Translations under genes and position numbers: made by a program
Shown here: positions 1 through 12,290 of the stretch, piece after piece
Numbering within the stretch: the stretch's first letter is position 1
Layout: the number at the start of each line of letters is the position of its first letter
The notes under the pieces: generated by a model
What the model was told of the DNA's origin: nothing
What the model saw: only the letters and a program-made list of their open reading frames with translations
Databases searched by the model: none
Origin: Perkinsus marinus ATCC 50983
Taxonomy: Eukaryota; Perkinsozoa; Perkinsida; Perkinsidae
Assembly (NCBI RefSeq): GCF_000006405.1
Contig: NW_003200768.1
Span: 310,039-374,038 of the forward strand
DNA: 64,000 nt
Direction: 5' to 3'

Positions 1-60
1 TAAATAGACAGCTACTCCTAGAAAAATATGAAAACTTGAGTGTGGTGCATCCCTGACAAC

Positions 61-300
61 ATACATTGAAAAACGTTATTTTTTGTGCGAAAAATACCGA
101 GCCTGGGATTCGAACCGGAGATGTTACATGCCGCGCGTCACAGGACTGAACACGACCGACAATCTAACTTCATCAAATTTTAGACTGAAGTTCGCTAAAC
201 CCATGGCGAGCTACGCCATCTCGTCGGGAAGGCCTAGTGTACGCGAACCCTCTGCAGAAGAGCATCACCTGTTTTTGCATGATTTCAGCGTTTTCGAATT
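61..300 (-). repeat. tRNA-like SINE fragment (copy 1)
   Basis: Read on the minus strand, this stretch ends in a B-box-like segment (GGTTCGAATCCC near 108-119). Upstream it has a block around 200-240 that resembles the A-box/anticodon side of a second copy at 17.5 kb. About 80 bases separate the two blocks here and are absent from the other copy. No acceptor stem can be closed, so a functional tRNA is unlikely. A tRNA-derived SINE or degenerate tRNA gene is inferred. Confidence 0.4.
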
Positions 301-1152
301 CGTTACTATTCACTCACGACGATCCCAATAAGAGATTACAACAATAATTTCAATACCGTAAACTCCACTAATCGTCCACCTCCCTAAGCTAGGAGCACCC
401 CATTTCCACTCCACGTGCTGTTCCCAGTTAAATTTATTACCAGTAATCTCTGGCACGCACGAGTTTCTTTCTCTTCAATTTCTTCCTTTCAAAATCGGCA
501 CTATCTTCGCCGTTTTCCGATGGCGTGCCCAACTTGTCCGCGTGCTGACACAAAAAATGTCATTTTCCCTGTGGAATTTACTAAAACTTCAAAGCTAGCT
601 TTGTGCTCAGCGGTCCTTTACGTCACATAACCATTTAAAAAATGGTGAACACCATCAACCTCCTCGCCCTTGCTCACCCATACTGCTAACATTTCGCGAA
701 AATTTTGGAGCTGTACATTACGCGCGATCTAAGGAGTGCTAAATTCTCAACTAGAGCTCAGTGCAGCTAGATTCTCGTACATAGACTAGGCTGTATATAT
801 ATAAACACTCATAGATATTCGTCCTGAGCAAAAAATTCCGATGATGAAAATTCAACTGCACGCAGATGTGCCATACACATAAGGCGGGTACCGACCTCAG
901 CTATTATCTTGTTCACCAGATTCTTGTTACCATCCAAGCCTCTTTCCCGATCCTTAAAGTACCTAGTCGTAATTTTTTTTCGAAAAAATTTTGTTTTTTC
1001 TTTCGCTTTTTCAGTCATAGGACAATCACGTCACTTTGCGTAATAATCTGCACTCCATCCTTTAGGATTTTTTTGCAGCGGCTCGAAAGGATTCGGCAAT
1101 CGCCTTAACTTGGGTATTCGTGGCGCTACTGTACCTATGAACTCCAGTGTGT

Positions 1153-1290
1153 GGGGGAATATATGCTCGCTTTCCTCAGCTGAGCCTGGGAGTTTCCTCA
1201 CTAGTTGTAGGAGTTTATATACGAGATCAATGAGAATTTCCCAAAACTCCCTCAGAATTTTCATATTGTGGTTGACCATACGCATACATC
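1153..1290 (+). repeat. Dispersed intron-associated repeat, copy R1
   Basis: This copy shares an ordered set of short blocks with the copies at 2.9, 14.4, 16.6, 16.8, 17.2, 18.7, 19.9 and 20.8 kb. The blocks are GGAATATATG-CTCGCTTTCCTCAGCTGAG, GAGTTTCCTCACTA, a TTATATACGA-like block, AATTTCCC and AATTTTCATATTGT. The copy lies outside any gene I can recognise. Confidence 0.6.
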
Positions 1291-1542
1291 GTGACATAGT
1301 AAACACGACAATTCAATTCAGTCTAAATTACTCAACGTTTTAAACGGAAATTATAGCACAATATAAACAGTTACTTCTAATACAGGCATGCTTACCTTTT
1401 GCTTCTTGAGCATGCACTAGAGGGCTCTTCCCTCGACGTTCCACTGCCTTCGGTCGGTAATAATGAGGCTTCAACTGTCTATCCTGTAGGGCCGGTACAG
1501 TATCTACTACCTCAACACTGCGTACGGCTGAGCTCAACTACA

Positions 1543-1631
1543 ACTACTACTACTATTGCTACTACTGCTACTACTGCTACTATTGCTACTACTACTACTA
1601 CTATTGCTACTACTACTATTGCTACTACTAT

Positions 1632-1680
<49 letters not shown>

Positions 1681-1699
1681 GCTACTACTACTACTACCA

Positions 1700-1745
<46 letters not shown>

Positions 1746-1751
1746 CACTAT

Positions 1752-1790
<39 letters not shown>

Positions 1791-1796
1791 CACTAT

Positions 1797-1836
<40 letters not shown>
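1543..1836 (+). repeat. ACT/TAC trinucleotide microsatellite
   Basis: Nearly 300 bases of (ACT)n with scattered GCT, ATT and CAC variants. The long Thr-, Leu-, Ser- or Val-only reading frames here are artefacts of the repeat and are not annotated as genes. Confidence 0.95.
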
Positions 1837-2939
1837 GCCCACCTTCATCTCGATACCCCTCGTTTCTAGCAACCTCATCTAGCTCCCTTATAGATGAGCC
1901 CAACGCCAAGCCTTTGGTCGGCATCACCTAATAGGACCTCAGTCGAGTCTGAACTGATAGCGATAAAAGGCTTACTGGGAAATCGCCATCTTGGCGACAG
2001 ACCTCCGGTTTGATATAACGCGGGGCCTTCTTTTTCACCTTCTGGTATTTCTTATTAACCCTACCAGCAAAACGCCGCACTGAAGTCCGATGAGTTATAA
2101 GCTCCCATGGTGAATTTCGGAGTAGTAGTAGGAGGACCATTTATACAAAAAAAATCTTATCAACTTTGCGCATATTCCTCAACGTTTTAACGCGTGCAAA
2201 AACGTCGTATCTTTGGAAAATTTTTCTCGGGTATAATCGTCGTGAATATTTCCGCACGGAGAGTTATTTCATTTATCCATCATGTCTGTATGATTCACCC
2301 TCATACAAAACCCTTTGGAACAGGTAAACGTATATGATCGGGGTAACTACACAGTATCGCCATTTCCCTCAGTTCAACAGTCTGAGACGGCTCGACAGAG
2401 GCAAGCTAAACAGGTGCCCGTAAGGGGCTTTCGAAATGCAATTCCACAAACTTACAATCAATTCTAGAACTACCTCTGAGTTTAAAAATTGAATTATTGA
2501 GCATCTTGATACGCATTAGCACATAAACGTTGAAGGGCCTTCTCAGGCATTGTACCGACTGGACCAGCACGCAGACACTCTGAGCATAGCGCGGTTCCGC
2601 GAGACTAGTCGCGAGCAGAGGTGTCACTCGAACGGTCTGAGGTCTCGCGACCACTCCAATTTCATCTCAGAGGGAATGCGTGGCAAATTGAGTTCGGATA
2701 TGTACAACGAGAAGCTCCTGAGAAACAGCCTCAAACTGCTCGAGAGCTGAGATCAGCAGATCGCGATATGAACCATACTCTACCAAACATTCGAATGTCG
2801 AAAGCGCGACTTTCGAACCGACTCTCGTAAGACTCCCGCATCGCTTTGGCGTTATTCGTGCAAACTACCCTCGACAAATTCTGTTTGTCGCGATGAATAG
2901 AAAAAATTGACAACTTTTCTAAGAGTGAGCCGTTAGGGA
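1837..2939. other. No gene seen
   Basis: Only short overlapping frames (up to 95 codons) with no recognisable motif, domain or convincing splice structure. Confidence 0.5.
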
Positions 2940-3092
2940 ACCCGACCAGTATGAATATGATGATATATGAAAATTCTGAGAAAATTTCGGGACAAAAATC
3001 TTGCTGGGTTCTGTACATTTCTACCCGAATTTTTATAATTAGCGTGGAAACTTCTCAACTCAGCTGAGGAGACCGGACATATATTCCGACGC
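2940..3092 (-). repeat. Dispersed intron-associated repeat, copy R2
   Basis: On the minus strand this reads GGAATATATGTCCG, CTCCTCAGCTGAG, AAGTTTCCACGCTAATTATA, a CGGGTAGAAATGTACAG block and AATTTTCTCAGAATTTTCATAT. The block order matches the other copies. Confidence 0.6.
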
Positions 3093-3287
3093 TGATTCCA
3101 ATACAGCTGAGGAGTTTGTACTCGTTCGTTCCTATTCAGTTCAGCTTTGATCGCTCTGTTGAAGTAACCGACTCGCAATAAAGTTTATATCATCACTCGT
3201 ATGTGTTGGAATCACATAGTCTCAGTGGGTCTCTCGATCAACGTACATATTTAAAGCCATCGATAAACCGAGTTAATCAATTCATTC

Positions 3288-3535
3288 GAGTTTCACCCTA
3301 GTGATATGAAAAACACTAGTGGAAAATATTGCACGACTACTGCATATCGTTGCGAATATCGCGTTTTTCATCGAGCTTCACGTAAAACAGGTGAAACTCC
3401 ATTATTAATCAATTAGTTCAGTGAAGTCTCACCCGTTTTACGTGAAGTGCCGAAATACTCGGTGAAAAACCCGATACTCGCGGTTATATGCAGTAGTCGC
3501 GAGATATGTTTCTCATCTCACTAGGGTGAAACTCC
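3288..3535. repeat. Palindromic foldback element (MITE-like), two inverted arms
   Basis: Two arms of about 120 bases are imperfect reverse complements of each other. The left begins GAGTTTCACCCTAGTGA and the right ends TCACTAGGGTGAAACTC. Internal landmarks recur in both arms: CGACTACTGCATAT, a GCGAATATCG/CGCGAGTATCG block and CACTTCACGTAAAAC. Single arms recur at 17955-18075 and 18255-18380. The palindrome with conserved ends fits a nonautonomous foldback DNA element. No transposase is seen. Confidence 0.75.
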
Positions 3536-3569
3536 ATCCAACAATTCATTTATCGCGATGACATAAGCC

Positions 3570-6090
3570 TTGTACCGACAGTATCATCGAATCACCGTTT
3601 ATGCGATTGTGCTTATCTGCTTCAGAGTGCCTCGACCGTTCCAGCAAGGGAAACTCGAGGGTCGGCGCAGGTCAGTTCTCAGAAAGCTTTGCTCGAGTTG
3701 CAATATTATTCTCTCGAGATATCGCATATCAAAGTTCGACTTCGGTCAATCTAAAGAGCGCAGGAAGAAAAAGACCAACGATGAAGACAATTCGTTCACC
3801 AGTCCATCCACTAGAAAACTGCGAGAAATGCAGTAAACCTCACTTAGTCTCTACACAGGCTTACATCGGCTACAGGCACTTGATGCTGAAGTCCACCCCG
3901 AGATCATGGACACAGGAGTTCCAGAAATGGTACCTTACAGATAAAGAGGATGAATCTATGCACTGCTCTCAGGCGTAACGGTGACACGTCTCGTCGGCAA
4001 GATGACATCCCTCGTATTGTCGTACACAAGGCGCAACCTCAAGATTCCAACTCAGAAGTGACTAGAGCTTCTAGCTGATGAAAAACTCAGTTTCTGTGTC
4101 TTCCTAGCTTTTGCTCGGGGAGAACCAAGGCCGTGTTCCAGTGGCACGATCAACACGAGCTTCCCGACTGAGAACACAATGGTTGAAAGAATCGATGAAA
4201 CTCTATGGAAATGACGAACTCAGTCGCCTTCCATCAGCGCGTATGCTTTCTCGAGATTGTGAAGGTCTCAGCCATGCATCGTCTCAGGCGATTCGCCACT
4301 ACGTGTTAAAGCGCCGACCTCTGCTCGTCCAAGCACGGTGGCGCAATCGTCGAATTCGAACTTCTTTTACGATACCAGAACAGACTGGGTCGCTCGTAAT
4401 CTGAAGTACTCGGTAGGAACAGTTCTCTTGTGGAGAGGATATGATGTTCGACTAGGTTGACCCTCTCCTCTGTCATAGTCGTGACCATTTGAAGAGATTG
4501 AAGTACCTCACTTCTCACAGGCTGAGATATCCCCAAAAGGTGCGCTCATCGACACTACCGACTAAGGGGGAATGAGCATCGATACGACATTTCGGCTGGG
4601 TTGTTGATGCACCGATGAAACTCTCTTTAACGATGTGTTCCCATGTGATTGTCGTTGTCGCTGCATCCAGTTGAGTTGTAGTTGATCGAAAGTACTGACG
4701 ACAGAGAACATGTGTTTTTTGTGGGGACTATGCTCCGGAAGTTGTAGTTCTTTTGAGCCAACTGGTCGACAACTTCGCCGGTCGGTCTCAATATACAGCG
4801 TTGGTGGATAACACTCGCGAAACACATCACAGCGTTTCCCAACGTGAAGTGCGTTGCCCGGAAGAGCTATAGTGCTGAGACATCACAATTCTCTTGATCG
4901 ACCCTTACTGATGCAGTCCTGGCCTATGCGAGTGGTTTTCAGTGCAACCTCTGGTACTGGCTATCGCCGGAGATTCACTGGATATTGGGTTTATTTTATA
5001 GGAGCAAATTGCGCCTTCAACTCCAGTAACGCCTTGAGTATACCTCAAGTAACGCCTTAAGTATATCTTGAGTAACTCTTAAAGTTGCTCATGGACGTGA
5101 GGTGCCTTTAGTGAAGTAGCCTTGTGAAACAGGCCCACTGTTGAGAAACTGACCGACCGGTCGTCAGTAGATTTCTGTAACCCCTCATGGACAGTGTGTC
5201 ACTTTCAGCTGAGGCTTACGTGAATTGTGAACAGGAAGACGATCAAGGGATACTCGATGGTGACGACTCAGTGTCTACGTCATACCACTCCTTTCCCTCT
5301 TCTCCCAGTCCCGACGCCGCCAGATGAAGATGTAATCCCTACACAGTGCCTCGATGATGCTCTGTGCGGTGTCTCTCCTGGTTCATCTACTATGATCAAC
5401 CGAAACTACAACGTTCTTCTGAGGACGGGTCAGGAAGTAAGCATTGATCTCGCATCATTAAGAGCTGACGTTAGGAGGCACACATGAAAAATTATGTGAT
5501 TATAGAGTATCATGAAAAGATGGATCATTCATGGCGGATTTATAGATGTGAACCTCTCCTAAGCACTCGAAATGTTGATGCCCATCAAAGCTCAAGTAGA
5601 GCGTTACATCATCTTTTCTGAACTGTTCTGGAAGTCCCTGAGCTAAGAATAGATTCGATTCCACTCTGTATTTCAGCTCCGCAAGAAGGTATCATATCTC
5701 AACGCAACTGAGTTGGTCCAAATGTGAGTCAACTTCGTTTACAGTGATGTCTACATCTGTACAGCTACCGAGTAACGTCATCGCAGCCCAGTCTACTGAA
5801 GCCCTTGAACGAGAGGCTTGTATTAGAGCCGCGGTCAAAGGGCTACATACGCTTCCGCATTCTACCATTGACAAGGGAAATCCGGACAAGGTCAGGCCGG
5901 CCTCCGTGATTGTGTCATCAGTCTGGTTCGTTTTAGGGTTATCGTCACCATCACGCCTTCTGACATGACTGTTCCTCATGCAATAAGGGAAAGGCTTGTT
6001 TTTGATTTGACATATATTGCATCGTTACCATGATGATAGCAAACCTATGTGTTCGTGCTTTAGTGGTCTCTGGGGAATGTAACGCGACAA
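3570..6090. other. Gene-poor stretch, possibly decayed mobile DNA
   Basis: Short frames on both strands (up to 125 codons at 3601-3978) give no domain I can name. A local 15-20 base repetition of CCTCAAGTAACGCCTTAAGTATA type sits near 5030-5085. A translation near 4900-5010 faintly resembles a retroelement RNase H segment, but not enough to call. Confidence 0.4.
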
Positions 6091-6190
6091 NNNNNNNNNN
6101 NNNNNNNNNNNNNNNNNNNNNNNNNNNNNNNNNNNNNNNNNNNNNNNNNNNNNNNNNNNNNNNNNNNNNNNNNNNNNNNNNNNNNNNNNN
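6091..6190. other. Assembly gap (100 N)
   Basis: Exactly 100 N bases, typical of a scaffold gap of arbitrary size. Confidence 0.98.
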
Positions 6191-7290
6191 GTGGCCTGCA
6201 ACTTCGATGAGCTCTGTCGAGCAATATAACAGACGAGCAACGTAACAAGGACAAATTCAAGCACAAATTCTCAAGTATAGTCTTTTCCTGCACTTGCTGT
6301 GTCTAACGCTCCGTATATGTACAGCTATAGTGTCCTACTGAGATGACCTCTGCATCATCCCTAACCACGTGGCCGTATGCGTGAGTGAGGAGTCTGAAGC
6401 TGTCACCGTGTGCCTGACAGCCTCCTCGTTTGGTCAACGTATATGAGTATTATTAACTAACTATATTTTTCATAGTAACACAGATAAAATATATTATACA
6501 CCCTGTATTCAAAATGTCTTTATTTTTGCCCTGCCTCACAAATATCTATTTGTTGTCCAGCCGAACTTTAGCAACGCAACAGATTAATGAGACAAACTAG
6601 ACCAATGAATACGTTTTCTCATGGTCAACACATCACACTCAATACTGCTCTATGCAATCAATTGTCACGTCAACTTCAACTCTCCAGCTCGAACCGATCG
6701 GTCATCGGTGGAGGCTGCGCTAGGACGCGGTTCAAGAGCTGATCGAAGAGCCTGAGGAAAACCCTATGGACGAACCACGAGCAGCAAACTCATCATACTT
6801 GTTTTTTTCAGGTGCATCAACAGACGCATCAAGATCTTGATGAAGTATGGTATCAGCCATGTCCTTTTGAACTCCGCCGCATAATTTACTGAATGTCGAC
6901 CTTTTGCTCTCTACGTGTATTTGCTGTCGAAGTCTGAAGAAAAAAGTCAACAACGAGCCGCACCTCGACAACACCTATGTTGCTTTTATTCGATTCCACA
7001 TACTTATCGGGATATCGGTAATGCCCCATATTTATAAAATATATATTAAATTATATGGGTTATCGTGGGGCATATTATTATATATAGTAATTGTAGGTTA
7101 TAGCCCCATAATAATATCTAATATTTATATATCCCTTCATTATAATAGATCTATATGAATACTGAAAATATAATATTTAATAATAATATTTAAGTATATG
7201 AATATATACAACTACGGTTAGTGGATGAGAACTTTTTTTTCGTAGAAACTCTCCTTATGCAGTGTTCCACAAAGACAGAAAATTATCTCA
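6191..7290. other. Gene-poor, with AT-rich core at 7020-7220
   Basis: A minus-strand frame at 6732-6974 (80 codons, Ser/Gly-rich end) has no recognised motif. From about 7020 to 7220 the composition becomes strongly AT-rich, with runs of ATAT and TAATAAT, and no coding signal. This is the 3' flank of the CEP164-like gene on the minus strand. Confidence 0.45.
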
Positions 7291-9717
7291 CTATGCTAGG
7301 GCTCGGTTGAGGTCGACCACTTCCCTATCTTTCTCCACCAACAGTCTTCGCTGAGCTGCGTCTTCCTCAGCGAGCACCCTAACCTTTTCTCGACCCTCTG
7401 TTAGGCGGTCTCGAAGCATCTGTACCTCGCTCGTCTGCAACACAGGCGAGATGCCTTCATCAAATGCTGATTATGATCAGCTCACCTGCGTGGCAATAAG
7501 ACTATCCAAATACTCATATTTCGCCTGAACTTCCTCCAACTGTTCAGTGAGCTCCCCAACGATTATTCTATTGCTAGCCGCTTGGGCACTCAGTTGAGCT
7601 TCGGCTTTCTGACGGGCCTGACACACAACATTTCTAATTAAATAATTATATTATAATACATTTCATCCCAATGAGAAATTGAAAATATATAAATGCCAAC
7701 TGCAGAATGGTGTTACACTACTCAGTTTACACTACTAGTGTAAACCGCCGGGTCCTGTACACTTTTTTTGCGATAATAGTGTACTATTTTTCAATCGCCC
7801 ACCTCTTTCTCCCTCTCAAGTGCCTCCATCACCTCCTCTCTGGCCGCTTCGGCTGAGCTGAGTAATTCCGCAGCAGCATCGCGCTCCTCGCGCAGCTTTT
7901 TACGATGTCTTTCAGAATCTGCCAACGTTGCTCGAGAACCAACATTCTGTCCAACCATAGCCGAGGAAGCCATTTCAACCAATAAAACAATCAGTACCAC
8001 ACCCTGACCAACTTCACGATAAAGAGCTGATAACACCGTCAAACAAATGGATTTGATTCCAGGCCTTATCAAGTGGTCTGTATGCATACTATGCGAAAAT
8101 TTAATTTCCGAAATTACCTCCGAGCTCGCTCTCGATCTTCCCCTTCTCCATTTCCATTTTCTCGATCTTCAACCTCAACTCGGCCAGCTCAGCTTGAGCA
8201 GCCTCTGCACTGCGCGGGGGCGGTTCAAAAAGCCTATCAGCGGAGCTCTCCCTGAACGATCAAGTTCGAGCCGAACTCCTCTCCTTCTTCCCACATACTC
8301 AGTAGCAGCTACATCGTCATGATCGGGTACATTCGAATCGATTTCCTTCAGCAGATCGCGAGCTCCTGAAAGTAGACCAATCGCCGCCGCCACACTATCG
8401 GTAAGCCTTAGTCGTATGTGTTAGTACGTCGTGGAGACTACTCAACCAAGCTGAGTAGTAGTGATGTTTTCAATCAGCTTAATTCACTGCTGCCAATTTT
8501 ATCGAAATTCTTCATAGGAGAGAAATTAAAATTATTAATTTTTTTTATTATCGAAACCGACCAAGCCATCCAGGAGTACCTGCTGGACCATCATCAACTC
8601 CCTCCTGATCGTTATCAAACGATCTGAAAATAAATAACGTCTGAAGCAACGAGTATGGCAATCCTCACTTTTCACTGACTATTATCTGTGAAGGCAACCG
8701 AGCAGCAGCCTCCACCACGGGCTCGCCAGGCAGTTCAAGATCAGGTACGATGCGCGCTGGAGAATTCTCTACAGTAAAACGCCATCCCCGGCTCCTCCAC
8801 ATATCACGAATTCACCTGTTGTGCTATGGTTGACCGGACCACCCTTTATAGGCTCAGCACTGACTTGGGCCGAAGACCGCTGATCCGTGGTAGCGAATAG
8901 CCACGACTGTGATACACTAGCCGACTAAACCGAAACACTAGGCTGAAGTAGTGTAGGACCGTGCGAACCGACCAGCTCTTCTCGAGAAATCCTCCCACGT
9001 TTATACTGCTCAACAGCTTGCTGATAATACTGATCATATCTGCGATTAGAATATTGAAGACTACTCTTCAGTGGAGTCCTACGGATGATCCCAAACGCTT
9101 TCCTTCGTCTTCGTGTTGTGGAAAAATACATCACCACTGACCGTCTGGCATTGGACCCAGGGTTGGGGAATCGGGGTTCTCAACGCCTGATCGGCAGAAA
9201 GAGAAAAATACGGAAGGAATACACATCCGCAGAGAAGGATGAATACATAGGAAAAATGGAAAAGAAAAATACATAGAAAACAAGAAAAGGAAAAATACAT
9301 GGAAAAACAAAAAAAGGAAAATACATAGAAAAACGAAAAAAAAGGAAAAATTTATAGAAAAAGAAAAAAAGGAAAAATTTATAGAAAAACAAAAAAAGGA
9401 AAATACATAGAAAAACAAAAAAAAGAAAAATTTAGAGAAAAACAAAAAAAGGAAAATACAGGGCGCATCAGTGGTATTCACCTGTCTGGCTATCCAAAAC
9501 AGGTCACGATCCTTCACGGTGTCCAAACCAAGCCACACAGCATAGTCCTGAATCTCCTGCTTGGTCGGCTCCTCAGGTACCTAAAGTGGATGCTAACAAT
9601 ATGGGGAAAATCGTCGATGCTCACCTGCTGAATTTTCCCCGCGGATACTCCGACGATTTTACCGAGTACAGCAGTCGGGGCTTTGGTCGCTGCAGAGACT
9701 GTTGTCGTCATCAACAC
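7291..9717 (-). CDS. CEP164-like WW-domain and coiled-coil protein (multi-exon)
   Basis: Exons joined by eye on the minus strand: 9717-9625, 9580-9482, 9186-9083, 9039 to about 8973, then further short exons ending in TAG at 7291. GT-AG introns are mostly 45-50 nt and keep frame. Exon 2 reads KQEIQDYAVWLGLD...LFWIARQ. Exon 3 holds a WW domain (PWVQCQTVSGDVFFHN...SVWDHP), continued by YDQYYQQAVEQYKRGRI. This order, a short helix then WW then WDHP-x-D-x-x-Y, is that of the N-terminus of centriolar distal-appendage protein CEP164. Downstream exons around 8255-8125, 7910-7800, 7620-7490 and 7440-7291 are Glu/Lys/Arg-rich coiled coil. A role at the basal body of a flagellated stage is inferred. 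The product is about 400 residues, far shorter than animal CEP164. Middle exon edges are uncertain. Confidence 0.7.
9241..9463. repeat. A-rich tandem repeat inside CEP164-like intron
   Basis: Repeats of about 22-37 bases built on GGAAAATACATAGAAAAACAAAAAA fill most of the intron between the LFWIARQ exon and the WW exon. On the gene's strand this is a T-rich array ending close to the acceptor at 9187. Phe-rich frames here are not genes. Confidence 0.85.
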
Positions 9718-10499
9718 TCCCGAGTCAACTAGAAGCGCATCTCAAGAGTGTTGCGAACCCAAGCAGAGAAATATGCGGCACTTCTGTGGAATTCGACCTC
9801 GCTTAGAATGAGTTGAGATTTCATGATGAAACACCGTGAAAAAATCACATTCGTATGATGGTGGCAATTTAAAAGAATGGATTCCAACAGTAATATGGTC
9901 AACATGGCGCCCTGTGGGAGCTGTGTAACTGCCCACGAGATAGCACAGGGTAGATTAACAATAACCATGCCTTGGGAAACCACGCCCAATAATCTGCTAT
10001 GTGTAGTTATTATGCTCTCAGTCCGAGGCTATCGCATATACGACGTAATATTGTCTCGATCGGCCCGCAACAGAGCGAGCTGAGCAATGTCGAGCTCAGC
10101 GCAGTCAGTGACCGACTACAAGGTGCGCTGTGACAGTCGCGCTCGTCCGAATATTGTGACGTGACAAAAACGTCAAAACAGAAATCGCTTCGCTCCGCTT
10201 GTCCCTTTCCCAAAAACTCTGAGTGTCGCTCGCCCGCTATTATCGATCACCTAATCGATTCGCAAAAGCTCTCAATACCACCCAACCCATCATCAACTAC
10301 TGTAATAATGTAAATGCCATGATGACCACTTTCTGTCAATCCTCCGATTGTTGGTGAGGAAGTAAAATTAACCTCTAAGAAGTACTGAGTAAGTTCATTA
10401 TATAGCCGTATTATAGGCATCTGGGATTGGACACCTCAACCTATCTCATCGTTCACCTACGGCTAGATGGATCCTCTGCTCGCTATACTCTCTTAGCTT
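9718..10499. other. No gene seen
   Basis: Short frames only. A CGCTTCGCTCCGC motif near 10182-10195 recurs elsewhere in the window. The rest has no recognisable feature. Confidence 0.5.
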
Positions 10500-10960
10500 G
10501 CTAATGCTTGTGTGGGTACGTTGCAGTTGGTACATATCTGATTGATCAGAATAGTGATGATAAGCATACTTGGTCCGTGTTCCAGAGTAGCCCATGGCTG
10601 TGAAGAACACTGTATTATCATCTTTCGGGGCTGAATTCAATGTTAGAGGATCGAGTAAATGATGACCAACTCTTAGGACACCTTCAGACCGCAAAGCGGT
10701 ATGAGAACAAATCAAACAAGTTATCCCTGTCTGAAGCTCTTTAAATGGTAATTTCCTAAGTCGATTCATTTGATGATGATACGCATACTTGGTCCGTGTT
10801 CCAGAGTAGCCCACGGCTGTGAAGAATACGGTATTATCATCTTTCGGGTCTGAAATGATCGACTGTTGATTGTTATATGGTACATGATGACCAACTCTTA
10901 GGACACCTTCAGACCGCTAAGCGGTATGAGAACAAATCAAACAAGTTATCCCTGTCTGAA
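10500..10960 (-). repeat. Two-unit tandem duplication with ORF remnant
   Basis: Units at about 10540-10740 and 10772-10960 share two long blocks: GGTCCGTGTTCCAGAGTAGCCC...GTATTATCATCTTTCGGG, and GATGACCAACTCTTAGGACACC...TTATCCCTGTCTGAA. Read on the minus strand, both units encode a similar peptide (TGITCLICSHTA, RSEGVLRVGHH, PKDDNTVFFTA, GYSGTRTKYAYHH). The unit nearer 10960 has an in-frame TAG where the other has TTG. This looks like a decaying coding repeat of unknown family. Confidence 0.6.
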
Positions 10961-11284
10961 TACCAACGATATTCCCTATTCGCTGCTCATTCCGCAGGTT
11001 GATCACTTCATTGCTAGACCTCCATGCAGCGGATGTCAAGTCACCGAATATCCGCTGCGTTAGGTACATTTCCACACATCTGTTTTATCGCTACAAACTA
11101 GCCTCGGTAATAATTTTTAGCGCTTACAAATTCTGTGTAGGATTCGGCACAACTGTGCCGGAATCGTGTCAGAACCAATCGGCGCTATCTAGGCTCTGCT
11201 CTGCTCACTTTCTCCAATGACGGGTTCAACTCTACTCGCAGTCATTTTCAACTCTTCCAGATTGATTGTATGGCAAGTCAATCT

Positions 11285-11575
11285 TGGTGTGGCATAGTTG
11301 CCCCGATCGGAGAACTCCATTGTATCAAGTCAATCTTGGGGTGGCATAGTTGCCCCGGTCGCACAAATTGATGGTAAAAGGCAACCCTGAGGTGGCATAG
11401 CTGCCCCGCCGAAGATATTAAATGGTATCGAGGCGCATCGTGGAATGGAATAGTGGTCCCGGCGGCACAAATTGATTGTATGAAGACAATTTTGAGACAG
11501 CATAGTTACCCGGCAGAAGGAATTTATTTTATTGAGGTTCATCGTGAAATGGCATAGCTGCCCCATTCGCAAAAT
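11285..11575. repeat. Degenerate satellite, about 52-53 bp period
   Basis: The core GTGGCATAGTTGCCCCG recurs at about 11289, 11341 and 11393, with weaker copies near 11446, 11500 and 11549. Flanks such as ACAAATTGAT and GTATGAAG also repeat. The same core heads the cleaner array at 44.2-44.5 kb. Confidence 0.8.
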
Positions 11576-12290
11576 TCGATCTGACTACCAATTAAATAAC
11601 CTTCAAAATGGTGTAATATCAAGAGCTGCATTTCAAGTGCACAAATCGTTGGGGCATGGTAATATCCCAACGCCCATTACAGCGCCACAAGGAAGTCAAT
11701 AGACACCCCATGATGTTACAGTGGCACACATTGCATGTTTGATTAGGGGAGCGTTCCTATACGAATTCCACAGGGACAACTCCCTACTCTATCCCATAGA
11801 ATTAGCGGCTACTCAAATTGAGAGCAGTGGCTCATTACTTGTAGTAAAACACAAGACACGGTTTGTTGACTATTTATGTAACACTCGTTGTAAGGGGGCT
11901 AGAGCTACCCAAAACGATTGACTTCAATTTTCATCACCTTCAATTTTATCAATGATAATAGTGAAGTGACTACTTTTCCACATTCCTGCTGTACATCATG
12001 CCTGTAGCCCTAACGTTTGACGAACTGTTGAACCGTTCAACTATAAATTAGAAGGAATACCCATTATATTGGGCAACGATTCAAACAGCTTTAATAGGGC
12101 TGGCGACATACATAGCTTGAACTAGATATAAGTAGTAGCAGGAGGAGTACCAACCTCAATGATGATGGTCGTCCGGTATATTGGTGTGGGAGTCAAAGAC
12201 AAGAACAACAACAATATAGAGTAAAGAAAATTAAGCACAGATCCCTCGTGCTCTTCGCACTCAGGCAGGCATAAGTAACTTGGGTGGCTC
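11576..12290. other. No gene seen (3' flank of MFS gene)
   Basis: Short frames without motifs. The sequence next to 12291 is probably the 3' untranslated region of the transporter on the minus strand. Confidence 0.5.

Noticed and set aside
1399-1882. Long Thr-, Leu-, Val- and Ser-only reading frames
   Set aside because: They come from the ACT microsatellite read in different frames and strands.
3601-6000. Possible decayed copia or gypsy retroelement
   Set aside because: Only one vague RNase H-like peptide; no RT, integrase or LTR could be shown.
6025-6293. Frames spanning the first N run
   Set aside because: They read through 100 N bases and have no supporting motif.
7020-7220. AT-rich block considered as organellar insert or origin
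   Set aside because: No organellar gene or origin motif; composition alone is not enough.
9131-9538. Phe-rich 135-codon minus frame
   Set aside because: It is the A-rich tandem repeat inside the CEP164-like intron read through from the preceding exon.
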